Origin: an uncultured Ruminococcus sp.
Lineage (GTDB): Bacteria > Bacillota > Clostridia > Oscillospirales > Ruminococcaceae
DNA length: 64,000 nucleotides
Reading direction: 5' to 3'
NCBI GenBank assembly: GCA_949291125.1
Contig: CASEUJ010000033.1
Coordinates: 1-64,000 of the forward strand
Shown here: positions 15,959-25,100 of the stretch, one piece after another
Layout of the letters: each line of letters opens with the position of its first letter
How positions within the stretch are numbered: the first letter of the stretch is position 1
Program-made: the position numbers and the translations under genes
Notes under the pieces: model-generated
The model's database searches: none
What the model was told of the DNA's origin: nothing
What the model saw: only the letters and a program-made list of their open reading frames with translations

Positions 15959-16576
15959 TTATCCCTCCATCTGTTTCGATGCAGGATCAATGAAACCAAG
16001 TGCTGCAAGATGTGTCTCTAACTGTGACTTTGTCATCATGGTGTTCAGAACCTCTAATAAAGATGATGCGGAGAGCAGATCTGGCAGTCCGAGCGACTTT
16101 TGTAACACCTTACGCCGTGCTTTACTCTCTGCACCGCCGGAAAGTCCAAGCATGTAAAGATCATAACGCGTAATCAGCTCTTTTTGCTCCGGTGCTTCTG
16201 ATGCTAGGATTCCTGCCTTTTCAAACGCTGCCAAAAGTCGCGCCTTATCGATGCCTTCTACACCGAGTTTACCCTCAGCAGACGGCTTTTCCTTCCGGCG
16301 TTCTTTGCCATAGATATCCGGGATATAGACCTGATAGACTGTCCCGTCATGAATTGCACCCTTTAAGTACCCACGAATTTGAAAACCAGCAGAATCCGAA
16401 TCCGTTAGAATGATGACACCGGTAGTTCTGGCATAATAGCGGATCAATGCCATTTTTTCCTTATCCCGAAAGATCTGAAAGCCGTTCGTCACCAAGATCA
16501 CCGCATCCAGGATTGAAGCCAGCTTGATCTTATCATATTTTCCCTCCACGATGATTGCCTGTGAGATATGAATCAT
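15959..16576 (-). CDS. rnmV: Ribonuclease M5 (5S rRNA maturase)
   Basis: 205 aa from the ATG following AGGAGGTTCTT; an upstream in-frame start has no such site. Toprim domain with IIVEGKYDKIKL (catalytic Glu) and ILTDSDSAGFQIR (D-x-D), then the C-terminal DUF4093 helical region (KARRKVLQKSLGLPD). RNase M5 trims precursor 5S rRNA in Firmicutes, normally with ribosomal protein L18. Its 5' end overlaps the 3' end of holA by 44 bases, and the MBOAT gene begins 5 bases after its stop. Confidence 0.88.
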   Translation of the reverse strand: MIHISQAIIVEGKYDKIKLASILDAVILVTNGFQIFRDKEKMALIRYYARTTGVIILTDSDSAGFQIRGYLKGAIHDGTVYQVYIPDIYGKERRKEKPSAEGKLGVEGIDKARLLAAFEKAGILASEAPEQKELITRYDLYMLGLSGGAESKARRKVLQKSLGLPDLLSASSLLEVLNTMMTKSQLETHLAALGFIDPASKQMEG

Positions 16577-17624
16577 AAGAACCTCCTGCAATGGCAAGCA
16601 TTTTGACAATGGCCGTTTCTAACATTGCGCGCTCATCCGCCGAGGTGGAATTAAGCTGTAATTCCAGATCACGCAGCACGCGAATACATGCACGCAGCCG
16701 TTCCGGCGGAAGATTCCGACAGTCCCGGAAGGCATTATTCACCACAAAATCAAATTTATATCCAAAATCCTGTTTCATTTCCTGCGGACGTTTTCCAGCA
16801 CGAATCGCCGCCGCCGCACGATAGAGATCGAGAAACGACGAGGCAATGGCATGCACAATAAATGTCCGATTAGTGCGCATGGCATACAGTTTGTTCAATT
16901 CCTGCATCGCCGCCTTCGGCCGCTGAGAAACTACAGCATTGGCAAGGGCAAACACCGTGGTTTCCAGCTGGGGTGTTGTCACTTCACGTACCGTCTGTAT
17001 AGTGATCGTGCCACCCTTGCCAGCAAAGGCACAGAGTTTCTCTAGTTCATTGCGCAAAACAAGCGTATTGCCCATACAAAGCTGCACCAATTCTTCGGCA
17101 CTGTCTCGGGGCAGTGTGCGTTCTTTTTTTTCCGCAAGTCCCATCATCTCTTTGGCGAGTTCAGACACTGAACGCTGAGCGGCATCACAGATAATGCCAC
17201 ATTTTGCAATCGCATCAATCAGCTTTTTGTTCTTTCCCTGCGGCGTGCGCTTGCCGTTTTTGGGGTCAAATCCGGTGACATCAAAGATCAGAACGGTTAC
17301 CCCGCCGATTTCCGGCAACAATGCCAACAGCTGTTTAAGCTGATCCTCCCGGAGCGAATCCGCATTCAAATCGTGTACCTGAACGCAATTATATGCCGCA
17401 AACATAGAAAACTGACGGCATGCATCTTCGAGCAGCTTCACATCCAACTTTTGTCCATCAAATTTTGTCAGTGCCATCTCCGCATTGCCGCCGGTTGCCT
17501 TTTTGATGAGTGCGGCGGTAAGTTGTTGTACTTGCACAATATCTGCACCATAAATGTAATAGAGATTATCCAGTTCACCCTTGCGGATATTCGCTGCGAG
17601 TTGTTTAGGGGTACAGGTGGGCAT
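16533..17624 (-). CDS. holA: DNA polymerase III subunit delta
   Basis: 363 aa, usual length. The clamp-loader delta subunit opens the beta clamp. N-terminal region LYYIYGADIVQVQQL without a canonical Walker A, as normal for delta, middle helical part (MGNTLVLRNELEKLCAFAG) and the C-terminal collar domain (FVVNNAFRDCRNLPPERLRACIRVL). AGGAGATG lies eight bases before the ATG. It overlaps rnmV by 44 bases, so the two are translationally linked. In related genomes holA often neighbours comEC, as here. Confidence 0.9.
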   Translation of the reverse strand: MPTCTPKQLAANIRKGELDNLYYIYGADIVQVQQLTAALIKKATGGNAEMALTKFDGQKLDVKLLEDACRQFSMFAAYNCVQVHDLNADSLREDQLKQLLALLPEIGGVTVLIFDVTGFDPKNGKRTPQGKNKKLIDAIAKCGIICDAAQRSVSELAKEMMGLAEKKERTLPRDSAEELVQLCMGNTLVLRNELEKLCAFAGKGGTITIQTVREVTTPQLETTVFALANAVVSQRPKAAMQELNKLYAMRTNRTFIVHAIASSFLDLYRAAAAIRAGKRPQEMKQDFGYKFDFVVNNAFRDCRNLPPERLRACIRVLRDLELQLNSTSADERAMLETAIVKMLAIAGGSYDSYLTGNHRGGKI

Positions 17625-17661
17625 AGAGCTGCATCTCCTTTCTATGCTATCGCAAATATTT

Positions 17662-17796
17662 TTAAGTCTGACAGGGGAATCCGCACTTCAAAATGGTCGC
17701 CCAACGCATACCTGCCTGTGTCAATTTCGTAAGTGCATCAAAACGGTGTGCGGAGTCTGCCGCGAATCTTTTGTAGACATCGCCATCAATTATCAC
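17662..17796 (-). CDS. Possible small ORF, in frame after the comEC stop
   Basis: The comEC-holA gap of 187 bases holds a 44-codon GTG-started frame that directly continues the comEC frame beyond its TGA (VIIDGDVYKRFAADSAHRF at the start). Composition is protein-like, but no ribosome binding site is evident. It may be a small gene, a former C-terminal extension, or chance. No family recognised. Confidence 0.2.
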   Translation of the reverse strand: MIIDGDVYKRFAADSAHRFDALTKLTQAGMRWATILKCGFPCQT

Positions 17797-17811
17797 GCAA
17801 TATGTATCATT

Positions 17812-19875
17812 TCATCCGAGTTCTTCCACACACCATGTTCCATCCGGCTCTATTCGCAGCCGGATCGGTTTATCCTTCAAATATAACCCTTCCGGCATGG
17901 TGTCATCTGTACCATTCCACGCCGTGCCAATGACGGCATCCCATGTGCCATCCGGCAGCGTTTTCAGATTCGTTCCCACATAAAACTGCATTGTACCATA
18001 GGTGATCGTCAAACCGCCATCTCCATAGATGACAGCATATTGTACATCCTGCAAGGTAAACATATCTGCCTGCTGCACTGATGCGCCGAATAGTCGGGTA
18101 TCCTGTACCAATGCGGCGTTTGTCGGCACAACAACCGCTTCTGCTGTCACAGACCCGAGCACATCTGGATATGCCACACGCATCTGGGAAACACGTTTGG
18201 TCAGACAAAGACTGTCAATCTTGCAGATACCACGTTCCTGGAGATAGGCAGCCACATACTGGGGATTCCGATGGTTGCCAGTGAGATCGATCACATCTGT
18301 CTTGTCATGACAGGAGATCACCACGACTGTCTGACTAGAATCGCCTAGTATCGCAACCTGAAACTGTCGGGACTCGCCCCAGCGATAGATCATTTGCCCG
18401 GACAATAGCAGAACAAACGACAGCGAAACTGCCACCAAAACTCCACGAGGCTTTCGCGCCGCAGCATAGACCACAATAACAAATCCCACCAGAATCCATG
18501 CCAACAGTGGCAACAGCTTCCAGCCGACCGGGAACATCACTGGAACCAGACGCTGTAACCCATAAGACAACACCATCAGCACCTTATGGAGCAAGTGCAG
18601 TAACAGACAGACTGGCTTTGCCACCAGTCCGATGCCACCGGTGAGAAAGATTAGCAACGACAACAGTAGCATTAGCGAAGCGATCGGCACAAGCAGCACA
18701 TTGGCAATAGGCGATATCACCGACACTTCCCGAAAGTAACAGAGTGACACGGGAAACACACAGATCGACACGCACACCATCGCCGCAAAATTACGTCTGA
18801 TCCGCTGCAACGGTGTACGATGTTGCATCCGACAGGTCATCCATGGTGCAAATACACCGATGCCAAACGTCCCTGTGATGGATAGCAGAAAGGACGCATC
18901 TAGGATCAGATACGGATTTGGCAGCGTCAGTATGATCCCCGCGATACAAAGCGAATTACACGTATCCGCACGACGGAAAAAAAGCGGCGCGCTCTGGATC
19001 AGAAGAAACATCATGCCGGCTCGCAGCATCGAAACCGGTGCACCCACGAGCAATGTATACAATACTGTCCACACAACCAAACCGCCGAACAAACCATACC
19101 GGTGCATCTTCATCCGTTTTGCGGCATAGACCCAAACGCCGAGCAACAACACCAGATGCAGTCCGGATACTGATAAAATATGACTGATGCCGCTGTGCGC
19201 AAGTGCCACCTCATCCGATTCGTTAAGTGTTTCGCTTGTCCCAAGCAGCATTGCGCTCACCATACCGCCAGCATCTGTACCAGCAAAAGCACAGATCCGT
19301 GTAGAGATCCAGGATCGATAGTCGTTTAATTGTCGTGTCAGCCAGCCCCGGTCTGTTGAAGTATAGGTTACATAGGCATCGCCCTGTGTCTGTAGAAAAA
19401 TACCTTTTGCCCAGTAATATGCGCCTGCACTCCAGAGATACGTGTCCTCCAACGCTGAAAACGTTCCTGCCACATGTAGCGTGTCACCATATTCTGCACC
19501 GACATCATCGTTATAAACTAAGACCTTGGCACAGGTGCCGTCGCGGAACTTTCCTTTCACTTGATAGGATGCCCGGTCATTATCATAAATTGTCACACTT
19601 GTGACCCGACCGGAAAACGTTGTGATGCTGCCGTCATGTGCAATTGCCGGCTGATATACCAGCGCTGTATAGGCAAGCGACACGCCAACCGCCGCCGACA
19701 GTGAGATCCCAACGCAAAGCATCTGTCCTGTAGTCAGACGCCGGAATAGACGGAATGCTCCCAGCAGCATCCACGCCGCCAGAAGCAAGTACACCGTCCA
19801 CGGAGTCCGGCAAATGGCACTAAGCAGCAGCCCGATCATCCACGCTGTCCCAATCCATACCATCTTCCGTTTCAT
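17812..19875 (-). CDS. comEC: ComEC/Rec2 family competence channel with degenerate C-terminal domain
   Basis: 687 aa from the ATG at 19875 (AAAAGGG upstream; the frame to 19983 overlaps the previous gene). Order: N-terminal helices plus a DUF4131-type OB domain (FSGRVTSVTIYDNDRASYQV), then the ComEC helical core with HSGISHILSVSGLHLVLLLG and APVSMLRAGMMFL. Family members carry incoming single-stranded DNA across the membrane. The C-terminal about 150 residues keep a beta-rich outline (FQVAILGDSSQTVVV) but lack the HxHxDH metal motif of the usual metallo-beta-lactamase domain. It starts 13 bases after the phosphoribosyltransferase stop. Confidence 0.88.
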   Translation of the reverse strand: MKRKMVWIGTAWMIGLLLSAICRTPWTVYLLLAAWMLLGAFRLFRRLTTGQMLCVGISLSAAVGVSLAYTALVYQPAIAHDGSITTFSGRVTSVTIYDNDRASYQVKGKFRDGTCAKVLVYNDDVGAEYGDTLHVAGTFSALEDTYLWSAGAYYWAKGIFLQTQGDAYVTYTSTDRGWLTRQLNDYRSWISTRICAFAGTDAGGMVSAMLLGTSETLNESDEVALAHSGISHILSVSGLHLVLLLGVWVYAAKRMKMHRYGLFGGLVVWTVLYTLLVGAPVSMLRAGMMFLLIQSAPLFFRRADTCNSLCIAGIILTLPNPYLILDASFLLSITGTFGIGVFAPWMTCRMQHRTPLQRIRRNFAAMVCVSICVFPVSLCYFREVSVISPIANVLLVPIASLMLLLSLLIFLTGGIGLVAKPVCLLLHLLHKVLMVLSYGLQRLVPVMFPVGWKLLPLLAWILVGFVIVVYAAARKPRGVLVAVSLSFVLLLSGQMIYRWGESRQFQVAILGDSSQTVVVISCHDKTDVIDLTGNHRNPQYVAAYLQERGICKIDSLCLTKRVSQMRVAYPDVLGSVTAEAVVVPTNAALVQDTRLFGASVQQADMFTLQDVQYAVIYGDGGLTITYGTMQFYVGTNLKTLPDGTWDAVIGTAWNGTDDTMPEGLYLKDKPIRLRIEPDGTWCVEELG

Positions 19876-19888
19876 ATTACGATCCCTT

Positions 19889-20431
19889 TTAGTCCTTGAA
19901 AAACAGCGGCAACTGCTCCAAATAAATGAGATCCTTCCGATCCGCCGCATTGCCCTCGGCAAGTACTGCTGCATTTCCAACAATCTCGCCTCCGGCAGCC
20001 TCTGTCAGTGTTTGCAACGCACGCAGCGATTCCCCGGTGCTTACCACATCGTCCACGATCAGGAAACGCTTTCCACGCATCCATGCGGCTTTGTCGCCAT
20101 CTAAATAGAGCGTCTGCACTGCCGCTGTGGTAATGGACTTGACTTCTACCGACAAAATATCCGTCATATACGCCTTCACAGATTTGCGTGCCACGATATA
20201 GGGCACATGCATCTTCCGGGACATCTCATAAGCAAGTGGAATCCCCTTGGACTCAGCTGTCAGGATATAGTCACACGCGGGCACACGTGTGGCAAGAGCA
20301 GTGGCACAATGTTCCGTCAACTCTACATCCGAAAAGAGAATAAATGCAGCAATATCGAGCTTTTCATTGATCGGACAGATTTTCAGCTGACGAGTCAGAC
20401 CTGCCACCTGTAATGTGTAATATGACGCCAT
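19889..20431 (-). CDS. Phosphoribosyltransferase (adenine/xanthine PRTase type)
   Basis: 180 aa type I phosphoribosyltransferase. The PRPP-binding motif is RFLIVDDVVSTGES (122-135), with the TAESKGIPLAYEM loop (58-70) and the VARKSVKAYM segment before the flexible hood, as in Apt and Xpt. It would salvage a purine base to its nucleotide with PRPP; PRPP synthetase is encoded 3.4 kb upstream. Which base is used cannot be read from the sequence. GAGGAGG lies upstream of ATG; it is followed by comEC and preceded by the HIT gene at 18 bases. Confidence 0.85.
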   Translation of the reverse strand: MASYYTLQVAGLTRQLKICPINEKLDIAAFILFSDVELTEHCATALATRVPACDYILTAESKGIPLAYEMSRKMHVPYIVARKSVKAYMTDILSVEVKSITTAAVQTLYLDGDKAAWMRGKRFLIVDDVVSTGESLRALQTLTEAAGGEIVGNAAVLAEGNAADRKDLIYLEQLPLFFKD

Positions 20432-20449
20432 TGTGAGTTCCTCCTCTAC

Positions 20450-20809
20450 TTATTCCGCCGGCTGTACCGCCTCTTTACCCCAGCCCATCTTCACGCCTGC
20501 CAGCATGTGAAAATGAAGATGGAACACGCTCTGTCCGGCGTTTTCGCCACAGTTGGTAACAATGCGATAGCCGCCTGTAAGCCCCTCATCTGCCGCGATC
20601 TTTGCCGCAACTTCAAAAATATGTGCCACTACAGCAGAATTTTCCACCGTGATCTTTGCAGCACAGCAGATGTGCTGCTTTGGAATCAATAGATAGTGGA
20701 TCGGAGCAATCGGGTTGATATCCTTGAATACATAAACTGTTTCATCTTCATAAACCTTTGCGCTGGGAATCTCCCCCGCAATAATCTTACAAAACAGACA
20801 ATCTTCCAT
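20450..20809 (-). CDS. HIT-family nucleotide-binding protein (HinT-like)
   Basis: 119 aa, full length. It carries the histidine triad HLHFH (His97, His99, His101) and the N-terminal Zn cysteines CLFC (Cys4, Cys7). HinT proteins hydrolyse nucleoside phosphoramidates and aminoacyl-adenylates; placement 5 bases after alaS fits clearing adenylates formed by tRNA synthetases. AAGGAGG precedes ATG. Confidence 0.92.
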   Translation of the reverse strand: MEDCLFCKIIAGEIPSAKVYEDETVYVFKDINPIAPIHYLLIPKQHICCAAKITVENSAVVAHIFEVAAKIAADEGLTGGYRIVTNCGENAGQSVFHLHFHMLAGVKMGWGKEAVQPAE

Positions 20810-20814
20810 TGTGC

Positions 20815-23460
20815 TTAGTCCTCCTTTACAAATTCTGCCGCAATACTCTCAAGCGCCATCAATGCTTCATCAATCATATAGGTCTTTCCGACACCGGCCA
20901 TTGCGCTGTCCGGCTTGCCGCCGCCCTTGCCGCCGGTGATTGCAGCCACGCGCTGTACGATTTTACCGGCATGTGCGCCCTTATCGCGTGCCATTGCCGA
21001 GCAGGCACAGAGGATGCTACCCTTTTCGCCGTTGACACTGGCCAAAACTGCAATTACTGGCTCTTGCATGCCCTTGATGCTGTCACCCATCTGACGCAAT
21101 ACCTGCGGCGTAGTGCCGCTAAGCATTGCCGAAACTACCTTGACGCCATGAACTTCCTTGGCACTGTCAAAAATGGAAGCCATCTTGGCGTCAGAGATCT
21201 TCTGATTGAGCGATTCGATCTGACGATCCTTTTCTTTGTTTTCTGCTACAAGTGCCGCACAATGCTGCGCAAGGTCACTGACATTGCCTAACTTCATGGC
21301 CTTTGCCGCAGCCGCCATGGTGGATTCATAACTGTGGAGCAGCTCCAGCACACCGGTACCGGTAACAGCCTCGATTCGGCGCACGCCAGATGCCACTGAA
21401 CTCTCCGAGAGGATCCGAAACAGTCCTAGCTTTGCTGTGTTATCCACATGAGTACCACCGCAGAATTCTATGGAATAGTCGTCCACACTGACTACCCGGA
21501 CAATGTCCCCATACTTCTCACCGAACAGCGCCATAGCGCCGATCTTCCGTGCCTCTTCAATGGGCAGCTCCCTTGTCACCACTGGAATTGCCGCCAGAAT
21601 CTTCTCGTTGATGATAGACTCTACCTGTGCGATCTCCTGGGGCGTCATGGCTGTGAAATGCGAAAAGTCAAAGCGACAGCGGTTTTCGTTCACAAGCTGA
21701 CCCGCCTGATGCACATGATCGCCCAATACGCTGCGCAGCGCCGCCTGAAGCAGGTGGGCCGCAGTGTGGTTGCGCATGGTCTTGCGGCGCTTATCAGCGT
21801 CGATCTGTGCGGAAACCGTATCACCAACCCGCAATGTCCCTTCTTCTACCACACCCATATGCAAAAAATGCCCTTCGTCAGTCTTGGCCACTTTACCAAC
21901 AGCAAAGGTGCTGTCCGGCGTAGAGATCAATCCAGTATCACTCACCTGTCCGCCGCTCTCAGCATAAAACGGCGTCTTGTCAAGCAGGATCACTGCGGTT
22001 TCACCCTCATTTGCCGCATCTACCGGTGTAGTTCCATTGTAGATGGCAATGACTTTTGCGTCCGATTCTGCAAAAGATGTATAACCGGTAAAGTCGGTTG
22101 CCGGTGCGTCGATCTGTACGCCATCCTCTGCCCAAGACGAGCCAGCCTTACTGTGATAGTCTTCCCTTGCCCGGGTACGCTGTTGTTCCACAAGCTGGGT
22201 AAACTTTTCGCGATTTACCGCAAAGCCTTGTTCTGCGGCGAGCTCTTCCGTCAAGTCGATGGGAAAACCGTAGGTATCGCTGAGCTTAAATGCATCTTCG
22301 CCAGACACAGTTGTTTCACCCGACATCTTCAACTGGCTCAGGATCTCTTGTAACAGATCCAGACCCTTGTCCACAGTTTTGGCGAAGTTCTTTTCCTCTT
22401 CTTCTACAATGCGGCGGATATATGCCTTTTTCTCCTCCAGTTCCGGATATGCCGACGCATTCTCATGGATGACTGTTTCTACCACTTCATACAGGAATGG
22501 CTTTTCCACGCCGATGAGTCTGCCATAGCGTGCTGCACGGCGCAGCAGACGGCGCAACACATATCCGCGGCCTGCATTGGACGGCATTACACCATCACCA
22601 ATCATAAAAGTCGTGCTGCGGATATGGTCAGTAATCACGCGCAGCGCCACATCGGTCTTCTCATCTGCACCATAGGTCACGTCGGCAATGCGGCAAACAT
22701 GCTGCATGATATTCTGCACTGTATCCACCTCAAACAGATTGTCCACACCCTGCATCACGCATGCCAGACGTTCCAGACCCATACCAGTGTCAATGTTCTT
22801 GTGTTCCATTTCGGTGTAGTGCCCGTTACCATCGCTGTCGAACTGGCTGAACACCAGATTCCACACTTCTACATAGCGATCGCAGTCACAGCCCACATGA
22901 CAGTCCGGCTTGCCACAGCCTTTCTCCGGACCTCGATCGAAATAGATCTCTGAGCAAGGGCCGCAAGGACCGGAGCCATGTTCCCAGAAATTGTCCTCAC
23001 GTCCTAAGCGCACCATGTGATCTTCCGACACACCGATCTGCTTGGTCCACATATCATATGCTTCGTCATCATTTTCAAAGACAGAGACATACAGCTTGTC
23101 TGCTGGCATTTCCAGCACCTTGGTAAAGAATTCCCACGCCCAGGTGATCGCTTCGATCTTAAAGTAATCACCGAAAGAGAAGTTGCCCAACATCTCGAAA
23201 TAGGTGCCATGACGAGCAGTCTGACCTACACGTTCGATGTCCGGAGTGCGGATGCACTTCTGACAGGTCGTTACCCGGGTATTTGGCGGTATAGCCTGTC
23301 CGAGGAAATACTTCTTCAGCGGCGCCATACCAGAATTGATCAGTAAGAGGCTCTTATCCCCCTGCGGAATCAGAGAAAAGCTCGGAAGCCGGGTATGCCC
23401 TTTGCTTTCGAAGAACGACAGATACTTTTCTCTCAGTTCATTTACACCTTGCCACTTCAT
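20815..23460 (-). CDS. alaS: Alanyl-tRNA synthetase
   Basis: 881 aa, full length. It charges tRNA-Ala with alanine. N-terminal class II core (FFESKGHTRLPSFSLIPQGD, then TCQKCIRTPDIERVG, and the catalytic ETWNLVF-like VEVWNLVFSQF), middle editing domain with HTAAHLLQAALR and the zinc site CGGTHVDNT, and a C-terminal DHHA1-like domain (GGKGGGKPDSAMAG). AAAGGAG precedes the ATG. A T-box leader upstream gives uncharged-tRNA control. The HIT, phosphoribosyltransferase and comEC genes follow with tiny gaps, so they may share this transcript. Confidence 0.98.
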   Translation of the reverse strand: MKWQGVNELREKYLSFFESKGHTRLPSFSLIPQGDKSLLLINSGMAPLKKYFLGQAIPPNTRVTTCQKCIRTPDIERVGQTARHGTYFEMLGNFSFGDYFKIEAITWAWEFFTKVLEMPADKLYVSVFENDDEAYDMWTKQIGVSEDHMVRLGREDNFWEHGSGPCGPCSEIYFDRGPEKGCGKPDCHVGCDCDRYVEVWNLVFSQFDSDGNGHYTEMEHKNIDTGMGLERLACVMQGVDNLFEVDTVQNIMQHVCRIADVTYGADEKTDVALRVITDHIRSTTFMIGDGVMPSNAGRGYVLRRLLRRAARYGRLIGVEKPFLYEVVETVIHENASAYPELEEKKAYIRRIVEEEEKNFAKTVDKGLDLLQEILSQLKMSGETTVSGEDAFKLSDTYGFPIDLTEELAAEQGFAVNREKFTQLVEQQRTRAREDYHSKAGSSWAEDGVQIDAPATDFTGYTSFAESDAKVIAIYNGTTPVDAANEGETAVILLDKTPFYAESGGQVSDTGLISTPDSTFAVGKVAKTDEGHFLHMGVVEEGTLRVGDTVSAQIDADKRRKTMRNHTAAHLLQAALRSVLGDHVHQAGQLVNENRCRFDFSHFTAMTPQEIAQVESIINEKILAAIPVVTRELPIEEARKIGAMALFGEKYGDIVRVVSVDDYSIEFCGGTHVDNTAKLGLFRILSESSVASGVRRIEAVTGTGVLELLHSYESTMAAAAKAMKLGNVSDLAQHCAALVAENKEKDRQIESLNQKISDAKMASIFDSAKEVHGVKVVSAMLSGTTPQVLRQMGDSIKGMQEPVIAVLASVNGEKGSILCACSAMARDKGAHAGKIVQRVAAITGGKGGGKPDSAMAGVGKTYMIDEALMALESIAAEFVKED

Positions 23461-23514
23461 TTGTACTTATGCTCCTTTATTAATAGAAATTTAGAAATTG
23501 ATGCAGAGCTGTGC

Positions 23515-23796
23515 TGCAAGAAAAAGACCTTCGCCGCCAAATGGGACGAAGGCCTTCGTGTTACCACCCAAGTTCGGGAACCGAACTATGCCGGCTCCCC
23601 TCACATGCGTTAACGCCGCACTAACGTCCTGATTTCTCAGGAAGGCTCCCGGGGAGCACCTGTATCCGGCGGCAGACGCTTTCACCAACCGCGCCCTCTC
23701 TGTGCCATCTTCCTACAGTCATTCCGGTCTTCGCCGTTTTGATTCATGTATCCGCCACCCGTTCTACATATGCAATACAGACGGCCATTGTTTCCG
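23515..23796 (-). promoter_or_regulatory. T-box riboswitch of alaS
   Basis: On the minus strand the T-box sequence AACTTGGGTGGTAACACG (about 23555-23572) lies in the antiterminator region. It is followed by a terminator hairpin GAAGGCCTTCG...CGAAGGTCTTTTTC (about 23518-23558). Stem I shows the AGAGAGG bulge region and GGTTGGTGAAAGC. A GCT codon at 23655-23657 (GGTGCTCCC) is the likely alanine specifier. Uncharged tRNA-Ala would stabilise the antiterminator and turn on alaS. Confidence 0.93.
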
Positions 23797-23802
23797 CTAT
23801 TT

Positions 23803-23831
23803 ATTATAACAGATTTTATTTCCTATGTCAA
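23803..23831 (-). promoter_or_regulatory. alaS T-box promoter
   Basis: Minus strand TTGACA (23826-23831), 17-base spacer, TATAAT (23803-23808), with the start expected near 23796 just upstream of the T-box stem I. It lies within 40 bases of the prs stop codon. Confidence 0.9.
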
Positions 23832-23871
23832 TCTCGTTTTTATAAATTTGCGCAAAATTTGCTGTGCATAC

Positions 23872-25023
23872 TCACATTTCGCCGCGGTTTCTCTTTTCCA
23901 TCAGCGCTTTAATCTTCTCGTTCGGATCAATAATGCTGCTGATCGAAACATCGTGGTTCAGAGAAGCCACAAAATAAGAGATGTACTTCGAGCAGTCTAC
24001 TTCATGAAACCACTCACGCGAAATCAGTGCTTCAGCCCGATAGGTCAGATTTGTCGAGAACACCGCATCAATGTAGCCATCTTCATATGCCTTATCAAAT
24101 TTCTCAAGACCATTGACAAACAGCCCATAAGTCGCATAACAGAATACACGGCGTGCCTTGCGCTCTTTAAGAGCATAGGCGATATCCAGCATCGAATCAC
24201 CGGAAGAAATAATATCATCGGCAATAAAGACATCTTTATTTTCCACAGAGTTTCCGAGGTATTCATGCGCCACAATTGGGTTTCTGCCGCTGATGATCTT
24301 AGAATAGTCGCGACGCTTATAGAACATGCCCATCTGTACCCCCAGCATCGACGCATAGTACATATTGCGGTTCAGCGCGCCTTCGTCCGGGCTGATAACC
24401 ATAAATTCATCCGGTGTGGTCTTGAGGTGCGGCACGGTCTGGAACATGGTCTTGAGCACCTGATACGACGGCATCACATTGTCAAAACCCATCAGTGGAA
24501 TGGCATTATGTACACGCGGATCATGGGCATCCACAGTAATGATATTGGATACACCCATCGTTTCCAGTTCCTGCAGGGCGCACGCGCAGTCGAGAGATTC
24601 ACGATAATTACGACGATGCTGTCTGCCGCCGTAGAGGATCGGCATAATTACATTGATGCGGTGTGCCTTACCGCTTGCCGCCTGGATAATGCGCTTTAAG
24701 TCCTGATAATGGTCATCCGGGGACATCGCATTTTTAGCGTCAAACATTTGATACTTGATGCTGTAGTTTCCGACATCGACAATGATGTAAAGATCCTTGC
24801 CGCGGATAGTAGATTTGATCAGTCCCTTTCCATCGCCCGAGGAAAAGCGCGGGCATTCACATTCGATCAAAAATGTATCGACGTCATAGCCTCCCTTGTG
24901 CGCCCAGCCAACGAGATAATCGTTAATCTTTTCGCCAAGCTCCTTTGCGCCATCCATTGCGATCAGTCCAAGCGGTGCCACACTTGTCCCATGGTTGAAC
25001 AAAATATCTGATGCTGATACCAT
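23872..25023 (-). CDS. prs: Ribose-phosphate pyrophosphokinase (divergent, long form)
   Basis: 383 aa, longer than the usual 310-320 aa. It makes PRPP from ribose 5-phosphate and ATP. Two tandem PRTase-fold halves: the N-terminal ATP/substrate half with RINVIMPILYGGRQHRR (the conserved PYxxxxRQDR region, altered) and ITVDAHDPR, and the C-terminal half with the flexible-loop KRRDYSKI and PRPP motif VFIADDIISSGDSM. The divergence suggests the clostridial subfamily. It lies 77 bases after ppa on the same strand; pyrophosphatase and PRPP synthetase together suit nucleotide supply. Confidence 0.85.
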   Translation of the reverse strand: MVSASDILFNHGTSVAPLGLIAMDGAKELGEKINDYLVGWAHKGGYDVDTFLIECECPRFSSGDGKGLIKSTIRGKDLYIIVDVGNYSIKYQMFDAKNAMSPDDHYQDLKRIIQAASGKAHRINVIMPILYGGRQHRRNYRESLDCACALQELETMGVSNIITVDAHDPRVHNAIPLMGFDNVMPSYQVLKTMFQTVPHLKTTPDEFMVISPDEGALNRNMYYASMLGVQMGMFYKRRDYSKIISGRNPIVAHEYLGNSVENKDVFIADDIISSGDSMLDIAYALKERKARRVFCYATYGLFVNGLEKFDKAYEDGYIDAVFSTNLTYRAEALISREWFHEVDCSKYISYFVASLNHDVSISSIIDPNEKIKALMEKRNRGEM

Positions 25024-25100
25024 AACCTAATACCTCTTTCTTCTATTTCCTGTGCTGTTGCATGCCAGCACATAGATCCTTGCATCTGATGCTGCCTATC

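Noticed and set aside
21448..22353. 301-aa plus-strand frame inside alaS
   Set aside because: Antisense to the conserved editing and catalytic core; no promoter or binding site.
23491..23688. 65-aa minus-strand frame in the alaS leader
   Set aside because: The stretch is the T-box RNA; the apparent protein is a by-product of the structured RNA.
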